Assembly: GCA_944329505.1 (NCBI GenBank)
Contig: CALVIJ010000026.1
Coordinates: forward strand, 1 to 10,542
Origin: an uncultured Bacilli bacterium
GTDB taxonomy: Bacteria > Bacillota_I > Bacilli_A > RF39 > UBA660
Length of the DNA stretch: 10,542 nucleotides
Direction: 5' to 3'
In this document: positions 6,350 to 10,542 of the stretch, piece after piece
Layout: each line of letters opens with the position of its first letter
Position numbering within the stretch: the stretch's first letter is position 1
Program-made: the position numbers and the translations under genes
Notes under the pieces: generated by a model
Told to the model about the DNA's origin: nothing
Seen by the model: the letters and a program-made list of their open reading frames with translations, nothing else
Databases searched by the model: none

Positions 6350-6545
6350 AAAGCAAAAGACAGCCTTATGTTAGGAGTATATGTAATACGGTACCATCCT
6401 ATACGGCTGTCTTAATTATGATAACGGTCATCCCGGAAGTGTATTAAACTTCTCTCCAAAGTAGATTCGTATAAAGTTATTGTTAGTTTCCACCAAACCA
6501 CTAACTCTCTATAAAATAATAATTATACTACTAATCTTTGTCATC
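6350..6545 (-). promoter_or_regulatory. T-box riboswitch, serine specifier (UCU)
   Basis: The leader of the HD-serS operon contains the T-box landmarks in order (minus strand). The Stem I base is CAAAG (6536-6540) against CUUUG (6457-6461). The specifier loop has AGUA opposite GAA, followed by UCU (6463-6465), a serine codon placed just before ACUUUGGAGAG. AGAGAG (6505-6510) and an apical stem GUUAGU/ACUAAC (6482-6505) with GGUG in the loop complete Stem I. Stem III is GAAGU/ACUUC. The T-box AGGAUGGUACCGU (6388-6400) sits in a textbook antiterminator: UAGGA/UCCUA, bulge UGGUACC, then GUAU/AUAC. A perfect 9-bp stem AAGACAGCC/GGCUGUCUU (6357-6365 with 6405-6413), followed by a U-rich stretch, is the likely terminator. 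Uncharged tRNA-Ser should switch the operon on. Confidence 0.93.
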
Positions 6546-6559
6546 GATTTATTAAATAC

Positions 6560-6588
6560 ATTTTATCATTTAAAATTTGTTCAGTCAA
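6560..6588 (-). promoter_or_regulatory. Promoter of the T-box/HD/serS operon
   Basis: On the minus strand TTGACT (6583-6588), a 17-base spacer and TAAAAT (6560-6565) with an extended TGA before it. Transcription should start near 6553, a few bases ahead of Stem I of the T-box. Confidence 0.75.
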
Positions 6589-6623
6589 TAGTAAAAAAAC
6601 CTCTAAAAAACCCCAAAATTCAA

Positions 6624-6652
6624 TTGAATTGACATAAATAACATGTTATAAT
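6624..6652 (+). promoter_or_regulatory. Promoter of the small gene-mutM-pyk operon
   Basis: TTGAAT (6624-6629), a 17-base spacer and TATAAT (6647-6652) with TGT before it, an extended -10. An overlapping perfect TTGACA (6629-6634) is only 12 bases from the -10 and probably not the -35 used. The predicted start near 6659 coincides with the AGGTGA ribosome site (6658-6663). The promoter lies back to back with the T-box promoter, 35 bases away. Confidence 0.75.
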
Positions 6653-6668
6653 TGTTTAGGTGATTTTT

Positions 6669-6887
6669 TTGAACATTAATGTAAAACAAGTATTGCTATT
6701 TATTTTAGGAATAATTATTTTAATTTTTTTGGCCAATATTTTTGTATATATTTTGTTATTTGCTTTAATATGTTGGATAATCTATATAATATATAAAGCA
6801 GTAAAGCCGTATATCAAAGAAAATACAAAAAAAGACAAAACTAAAAAAGGTAAAATAATTATTGAGGCTAAATACAAAGAGAAGTAG
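6669..6887 (+). CDS. Small membrane protein of unknown function
   Basis: I do not recognise this 72-residue protein. After a short polar start (MNINVKQ) comes a long hydrophobic stretch (about 8-44), enough for two closely spaced membrane helices or one long hairpin, followed by a lysine-rich cytoplasmic-type tail (about 45-72, with KKDKTKKGK). The start is probably TTG 6669, 5 bases after AGGTGA (6658-6663); the in-frame GTG at 6660 overlaps that ribosome site and is unlikely. It has its own strong promoter and is the first gene of the operon with mutM, 8 bases upstream of it; its stop TAG is part of the mutM ribosome site (AGGTGG). Poor spacing options and a non-ATG start keep the exact N-terminus uncertain, but promoter, ribosome site and tight packing support a real gene. 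Confidence 0.7.
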   Translation: MNINVKQVLLFILGIIILIFLANIFVYILLFALICWIIYIIYKAVKPYIKENTKKDKTKKGKIIIEAKYKEK

Positions 6888-6895
6888 GTGGTATC

Positions 6896-7717
6896 ATGCC
6901 TGAATTACCTGAAGTTGAAACTGTCAAAAACACTTTAATTAGGGAAATCAAAGACAAACAAATTATAAGTGCATCTGTTTATTGGGATAATATAATTGCT
7001 TATCCAGAAGTCAAAGAATTTGAAAAACAGATCAGAAACCAAAAAATCAATGACATTCATCGAAGAGGTAAATGGTTGATGTTTGAACTTGATGATTACT
7101 ATTTATTAAGTCACCTTAGAATGGAAGGCAAATATTTTATCAGAAACACAGATGATAAAATTGAAAAGCATCAGCACGTCATCTTTCACTTTTCTGATGG
7201 TACAGACCTAAGATATAATGATACTAGAAAATTTGGAAAGATGTATTTACTTTCAAAAGATACCGCATTTAGCGCAAAACCATTATCAGAATTAGGATTA
7301 GAACCATGGGATGAAAACTTAACCCCAGAATATTTAAAAAATAAATTTCATAAAAAACCGATTAAAACTGAACTTTTAGATCAAACTATAATTGTTGGTA
7401 TTGGAAATATTTACGCCGATGAAATTCTCTTTTTATCTAAAATAAATCCTAAAACTTTAGCAACCAATCTAACAACCAAAGACTGTCAAAATATTATAGA
7501 TTTTACTAAACAAGTTCTAGAAAAAGCCATAGAATATGGTGGAACAACTGTAAAAAGTTATACATCTAGCGAGGGAGTACATGGAAGATTTCAACAGCAT
7601 TTACTTGTTCACACCAAAGAGGAGTGTCCTATTTGCCATTCAAAAATAACTAAAATAACCGTTGGCGGACGCGGAACTTATTATTGTGAAAATTGTCAAA
7701 AGGAGTGGTATTCATGA
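6896..7717 (+). CDS. mutM: Formamidopyrimidine-DNA glycosylase (8-oxoguanine glycosylase)
   Basis: MutM/Fpg removes oxidised purines such as 8-oxoguanine and then cleaves the abasic site by beta/delta elimination. The start MPELPEVET fixes the N-terminus, since Pro2 is the catalytic nucleophile and Glu3 its partner. Lys59 lies in the conserved RRGKW block. The void-filling triad expected of Fpg is present as Met76, Arg111 and Phe113. The helix-two-turn-helix GIGNIYADE and the C-terminal zinc finger (Cys244, Cys247, Cys264, Cys267, with Arg259 in GGRGTYYC) complete the fold, which separates it from Nei. Length (273) is standard. It follows the small membrane gene and overlaps pyk by the 4-base ATGA. 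In Bacillus, mutM directly follows polA; here the serS operon and the small gene lie between them. Confidence 0.97.
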   Translation: MPELPEVETVKNTLIREIKDKQIISASVYWDNIIAYPEVKEFEKQIRNQKINDIHRRGKWLMFELDDYYLLSHLRMEGKYFIRNTDDKIEKHQHVIFHFSDGTDLRYNDTRKFGKMYLLSKDTAFSAKPLSELGLEPWDENLTPEYLKNKFHKKPIKTELLDQTIIVGIGNIYADEILFLSKINPKTLATNLTTKDCQNIIDFTKQVLEKAIEYGGTTVKSYTSSEGVHGRFQQHLLVHTKEECPICHSKITKITVGGRGTYYCENCQKEWYS

Positions 7718-9123
7718 AAAAAACAAAAATAATTTGTTCAATTGGTCCAAGCAGTGCCAAATATGAAACATTTAAACAAATGGTATTAAATGGTATGAAT
7801 GTAGCAAGAATTAACTTTTCACATGCTACAGAAGAAGAAAAAAGTAATGTTCTTAGTTTAGTTAAAAGAGCAAACGAAGAATTAGGCTCTTATATAGGTG
7901 TTTTATTTGATACAAAAGGACCAGATTTTCGTACTGGAAACATGACTAATGATAAAATCAACTTAGAAGAAGGTAAAACCATCAAATTAGTTAAAGATGA
8001 TATTCTAGGAACAGAAGAGGCAATTACTGTAAACTACAAAGATGCTTTAGATAGTATTGAAGTCGGTAATGAAATATTATTAGAAGATGGTCTAATGCGC
8101 CTCGAAGTAATCGAAAAAATACCAAATGGTATTAACTGTAAAATCATTGATGGTGGAGTACTTGGTAGTAGAAAAAGTATCAATGTTCCTGGTGTTCAAT
8201 TAAAAATGGATTTTATTAGCGATCAAGATAGAGAAGATATAATATACGCTTGCAAACACGACGGTGACTTTTTAGCACTATCATTTGTTAGTTCAAAAGA
8301 AGATGTTCTAGCAGCTAGAGAAATCTTAAAAGAACAAGGTAGAGAAGACATGCAAATAATTTCTAAAGTTGAAAGCCATACAGCCATTCAAAACATCGAT
8401 GAAATTATTGAAGCCAGTGATGGTGTTATGGTAGCTCGTGGTGATTTAGGTGTTGAAATGCCTATGAATAAATTACCAATATTACAAAAAGAAATTATTG
8501 AAAAATGTCGTCAAAAAGGACGTACTGTTATCGTTGCAACAGAAATGTTAGCTTCAATGTATACTAGTAGCCGTCCAACAAGAGCTGAAATCTCAGATGT
8601 AGCTAACGCTGTATTAGATGGAACTGATGCTGTTATGCTTTCTGGTGAAACTACTATTGGAAAACATCCAGCAGATGCCGTTAAATACATGGCTGAAACA
8701 TGTGAAGAAGCTGAAAGCTTTTACGACTATGCTAATCAAAAATCATATGCTAAAGAAAATAACATTCCAAGTGCTATCGCACATAATGTCGTAGAAAGTG
8801 CTAATCTATTAGATGTAAAAGTAATCATTGCTGCAACAACAAGTGGATATAGTGCCAAACTAATCGGTACTTTAAAACCAAAATCATCAATCGTTGCTGC
8901 TTGTCCAGATGCTAAAGTTGCTAGATCTCTAGCTCTTAACTATGGCGTTTATCCAATGATTGTAAAATATTATAATACCCTTGAAGAATTAATCGATTAT
9001 TGTAAAAAAGAAGCTATCGAGACAATGAAACTTCAAAAAGAAGATATTGTTATCGTAACTGGTGGCTTCCCAAGATTACATCAAGTAAAAACTACAAACT
9101 TCTTAAAAATTGATACAATTTAA
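7714..9123 (+). CDS. pyk: Pyruvate kinase
   Basis: This enzyme makes pyruvate and ATP from phosphoenolpyruvate and ADP in glycolysis. The 469-residue protein has all standard parts: KTKIICSIGPSS (3-14), substrate-binding Arg32 in NVARINFSHA, DTKGP (66-70) leading into the B domain, the catalytic lysine in SKVES, the metal-binding VARGDLGVE, and TRAEISDVANAVLDG with SGET. It lacks the extra C-terminal PEP-utilising domain of Bacillus and Geobacillus enzymes. The usual DTKGPEIRTG reads DTKGPDFRTG, so the residue linked to potassium dependence is Asp71 rather than Glu. ATG 7714 is chosen over a start at 7693 because AAAAGGAG (7698-7705) precedes it by 8 bases and it forms an ATGA overlap with mutM. 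The terminator at 9122-9182 ends the operon. Confidence 0.97.
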   Translation: MKKTKIICSIGPSSAKYETFKQMVLNGMNVARINFSHATEEEKSNVLSLVKRANEELGSYIGVLFDTKGPDFRTGNMTNDKINLEEGKTIKLVKDDILGTEEAITVNYKDALDSIEVGNEILLEDGLMRLEVIEKIPNGINCKIIDGGVLGSRKSINVPGVQLKMDFISDQDREDIIYACKHDGDFLALSFVSSKEDVLAAREILKEQGREDMQIISKVESHTAIQNIDEIIEASDGVMVARGDLGVEMPMNKLPILQKEIIEKCRQKGRTVIVATEMLASMYTSSRPTRAEISDVANAVLDGTDAVMLSGETTIGKHPADAVKYMAETCEEAESFYDYANQKSYAKENNIPSAIAHNVVESANLLDVKVIIAATTSGYSAKLIGTLKPKSSIVAACPDAKVARSLALNYGVYPMIVKYYNTLEELIDYCKKEAIETMKLQKEDIVIVTGGFPRLHQVKTTNFLKIDTI

Positions 9124-9182
9124 AAGATGACTAGAATATTATAGGCTTATGCTTATACTCCTCTAAATAGTCATCTTTTTTT
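9122..9182. terminator. Shared terminator between convergent pyk and tmcAL
   Basis: AAAAGATGACTA (9122-9133) pairs perfectly with TAGTCATCTTTT (9168-9179), 12 base pairs, with an inner stem TATAGGC/GCTTATA (one G-U) in the loop. In the plus direction seven Ts follow (9176-9182), so it is a strong pyk terminator. In the minus direction a four-T tract follows. Both stop codons, TAA of pyk and TAG of tmcAL, lie in the left arm, and the right arm is coding sequence for the tmcAL C-terminus. Confidence 0.85.
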
Positions 9183-10237
9183 ATGTTATAAATATCACTA
9201 ACTCTGTTTTCAATTCTCATCATTTCAAAACTATTATCATAACCAGCAATAATTGGTAAATTACATTCTTTTTTTACACTATTTAAATATTCTCTTCCTT
9301 TACTGTTAAAACCTAAAACCCTAATATATTGAATATCCATACATCTTTTTGCTTCTTCCTTTGTAAAAGAACATAAAATGTGTAAAAACATTCTTTTTAA
9401 TTTATTGTATGTATATCTTTTTGATTTAACTAAATTAATTAATTCCTCTATATTTTTTGCTTTTAAAATATTTTTCTTAATTTTATTTTCAATACCCTCA
9501 TCGACAGTTTGATAAATACTCAAATCTTTAGAACTCAATATTTTATATTTAAGTAAATCAAAATAATCATCCCAAAAATGTAACTCATTTAAAGAATCGT
9601 AACTAACAGGAGGTACATATTCTTTAACATCCATACCTTTTTTTAAAGCTTCTCTTATACTAGTCGCACTAGATATTTTATTCAAATCTAAACTGTGATA
9701 ATCATTAGTTCTTTTGATAGCTTTAATTTCCATATTATTTAAATTTCTAATATAACCAATTCCTAGTAAATCATTAGGATTGTTTTCTAAAATAATTCCA
9801 AAATCATTCAACGCTTTAGCTAAACTAGTAGGGTAGTTTAAGCCAGTATCTAAATAATCCTTAATTTTTTTATTATATTCATCAGTTTTTTGAACTCTAA
9901 CAATTTCCTTTAACTTATTTATATCCGCACTTTCACTACCAAAAACAAATGCCTCAACCTTTAAAGCATTTAAAATGTCAGTAGAGCCTTTAGTGAAAAC
10001 ATCAGCCGCCTGAGTCCCAAAAACAAATGGTAGTTCTATAACTAAGTCAACATAATTTAAAGCAACTTCGGTTTTCTTCCATTTATCTATTAAACTAATG
10101 TCACCTCTTTGAGTAAAATCACTATTAATAACTGCAATAACCACATAATCAGGATATAATTCTTTAACCTTTTTAATGTGATATAAATGTCCGTTGTGAA
10201 AAGGATTATACTCACATATTATTCCAACGCTTTTCAT
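9131..10237 (-). CDS. tmcAL: tRNA(Met) cytidine acetate ligase
   Basis: TmcAL (formerly YlbM) uses ATP and acetate to form N4-acetylcytidine at the wobble base of elongator tRNA-Met, which keeps it from misreading AUA. The start matches the family: GIICEYNPFHNGH with the HxGH-type nucleotidyltransferase motif His14-Asn-Gly-His17, then the SDFTQRGD block, DLVIELPFVFG and AFVFGSESAD. The C-terminal region with YIRVLGFNSKG and LPIIAGYDNS is also family-typical. At 368 residues it is a little shorter than the Bacillus protein. The ribosome site before ATG 10235-10237 is weak (GGATGTGATAA), unusual for this window. A leader of about 139 bases with a terminator-like hairpin precedes it, so expression may be controlled by attenuation. 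It converges with pyk, 7 bases apart. Confidence 0.95.
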   Translation of the reverse strand: MKSVGIICEYNPFHNGHLYHIKKVKELYPDYVVIAVINSDFTQRGDISLIDKWKKTEVALNYVDLVIELPFVFGTQAADVFTKGSTDILNALKVEAFVFGSESADINKLKEIVRVQKTDEYNKKIKDYLDTGLNYPTSLAKALNDFGIILENNPNDLLGIGYIRNLNNMEIKAIKRTNDYHSLDLNKISSATSIREALKKGMDVKEYVPPVSYDSLNELHFWDDYFDLLKYKILSSKDLSIYQTVDEGIENKIKKNILKAKNIEELINLVKSKRYTYNKLKRMFLHILCSFTKEEAKRCMDIQYIRVLGFNSKGREYLNSVKKECNLPIIAGYDNSFEMMRIENRVSDIYNIKKDDYLEEYKHKPIIF

Positions 10238-10376
10238 AAATTATCACATCCATTGTTATTTAAATAGAAAAAGGCACCTAATTCATCTACCATGATTTAG
10301 GTGTCCAAAAACTTTTGGCATATCCAACATTGAGGTATTGAATGTTCCTTAATATTTTATGAAGTTTCCTTCATCT
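10238..10376 (-). promoter_or_regulatory. Structured leader of tmcAL with attenuator; unidentified
   Basis: Predicted transcription from about 10376 runs through four structures before the tmcAL ATG. They are ATGAAG-GAAA-CTTCAT (10359-10374), a 6-bp stem with a GNRA loop at the extreme 5' end; AACATT/AATGTT (10326-10346) with a 9-base loop; CCAAAA/TTTTGG (10305-10318); and the terminator at 10268-10306. I do not recognise it as any known riboswitch or T-box: no specifier loop or T-box sequence is present. A 15-codon reading frame (10283-10330) overlaps it. This may be an attenuator responding to an unknown signal, or a short separate RNA of about 110 bases. Confidence 0.5.
10268..10306 (-). 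terminator. Intrinsic terminator/attenuator upstream of tmcAL
   Basis: On the minus strand GG, a bulged A and CACCTAA pair with TTAGGTGCC, extended after one A-A mismatch by TCAT/ATGA, with a GGTAG loop, followed directly by five Ts (10268-10272). It lies 31 bases before the tmcAL start codon and after the predicted promoter, the arrangement of a transcription attenuator. On the plus strand no T-run follows. Confidence 0.75.
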
Positions 10377-10382
10377 ATATAC

Positions 10383-10411
10383 ATAATAGCACATTTTTAA
10401 CATAAAGGCAA
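10383..10411 (-). promoter_or_regulatory. Probable tmcAL promoter
   Basis: Minus strand TTGCCT (10406-10411), 17 bases, TATTAT (10383-10388) with an extended TGC. The predicted start near 10376 falls two bases before the GAAA-loop hairpin, which fits well with a structured leader. Confidence 0.55.
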
Positions 10412-10421
10412 ATCACAAAAA

Positions 10422-10471
10422 GCCAAATTGAAAAAGAACGTAGATTTTTATTTGAAATTCCGTTCTATGGC
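10422..10471. other. Inverted repeat between the divergent tmcAL and next-gene promoters
   Basis: GCCA (10422-10425) and AGAACG (10435-10440) pair with CGTTCT (10461-10466) and TGGC (10468-10471) around a 20-base AT-rich loop. Read leftward the inner stem runs straight into TTTTTC, like a weak terminator that would shield tmcAL's promoter from leftward read-through. It could instead be an operator. Unassigned. Confidence 0.4.
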
Positions 10472-10498
10472 AAAAAGCTGAAATAAGTCTGATAGTAG

Positions 10499-10504
10499 TA
10501 TAAT
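10499..10504 (+). promoter_or_regulatory. Possible -10 box of the next gene
   Basis: A perfect TATAAT lies 36 bases before the start codon at 10540. No convincing -35 is seen 16-18 bases upstream and there is no extended TGn, so activation or a weak promoter is possible. Confidence 0.4.
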
Positions 10505-10539
10505 ATACATGTTTCTTTGCCAAAAAGGAGGGATGAAAA

Positions 10540-10542
10540 ATG
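10540..10542 (+). CDS. Start codon of a gene that continues beyond the window
   Basis: A very strong ribosome site, AAAAAGGAGGG (10521-10531), precedes ATG 10540 by 8 bases; the ATG at 10533 is too close to be used. Only the start codon is inside the window, so the product cannot be read. In Bacillus the gene divergent from ylbM/tmcAL is the DUF177 gene ylbN, followed by rpmF; the same order here is a guess from context only. Confidence 0.6.

Noticed and set aside
6341..6377. Translation-control T-box in which the antiterminator 3' arm masks the HD gene's ribosome site
   Set aside because: CUCCU can pair with AGGAG, but only over 5 bp and only by crossing the 9-bp 6357-6413 stem; transcription termination is the simpler reading.
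6629..6652. Perfect TTGACA and TATAAT as the -35/-10 pair of the small gene
   Set aside because: They are only 12 bases apart; the overlapping TTGAAT at 6624 has the proper 17-base spacing.
10268..10306. Leader terminator as part of a second T-box for tmcAL
   Set aside because: No AGAGAG, specifier loop or UGGnACC T-box sequence is present in 10238-10376.
1..10542. CRISPR array, tRNA or rRNA genes
   Set aside because: No evenly spaced direct repeats, cloverleaf-like segments or rRNA landmarks were seen on either strand.

Overview
The window is AT-rich chromosomal DNA from a low-GC Gram-positive bacterium (Bacillota / Bacilli-like, possibly an Erysipelotrichia- or RF39-type gut lineage). The basis is strong AT bias with A-rich codon use, AAGGAG/AGGTGAT ribosome binding sites, extended -10 promoters, a serine T-box riboswitch, and the gene content (polA, mutM, pyk, tmcAL). 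UGA is used as a real stop (serS and mutM end in TGA) and tryptophans are TGG, so this is the standard bacterial code and not the Mycoplasma code. No tRNA, rRNA, CRISPR array or insertion sequence is visible.

Layout. 1-1020: a stand-alone Rpn/PD-(D/E)XK nuclease gene with a strong hairpin in its leader, GIEQ repeats near its C-terminus, a good in-frame internal start, and its own terminator. 1021-4506 (+): polA (DNA polymerase I without an intact proofreading site) is translationally coupled (TAATG) to a membrane-anchored non-specific nuclease of the EndA/NS_2 type, followed by a large terminator. 4513-6588 (-): an operon of a MESH1/SpoT-like HD-domain protein and an archaeal-looking seryl-tRNA synthetase, behind a well-preserved T-box with a UCU (Ser) specifier. 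6624-9182 (+): a small membrane protein, mutM (8-oxoguanine glycosylase) and pyk (pyruvate kinase), packed with an 8-nt gap and then an ATGA overlap. 9131-10411 (-): tmcAL (tRNA-Met cytidine acetate ligase), convergent with pyk, with a 139-nt leader that holds a strong intrinsic terminator. 10499-10542: a -10 box, a strong ribosome binding site and the start codon of the next plus-strand gene, whose body lies outside the window.

How it fits together. Most genes are housekeeping: DNA repair and replication (polA, mutM), tRNA charging and modification (serS, tmcAL) and glycolysis (pyk). The less ordinary parts are regulatory. An alarmone-hydrolase-like HD protein shares the uncharged-tRNA-Ser switch of serS. 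tmcAL sits behind an attenuator-like leader that I do not recognise. The Rpn gene appears able to make a 94-residue C-terminal protein from an internal start, as described for the intragenic antitoxins of enterobacterial Rpn defence proteins. I found no large unknown multi-gene system; these three are the best candidates for something undescribed.
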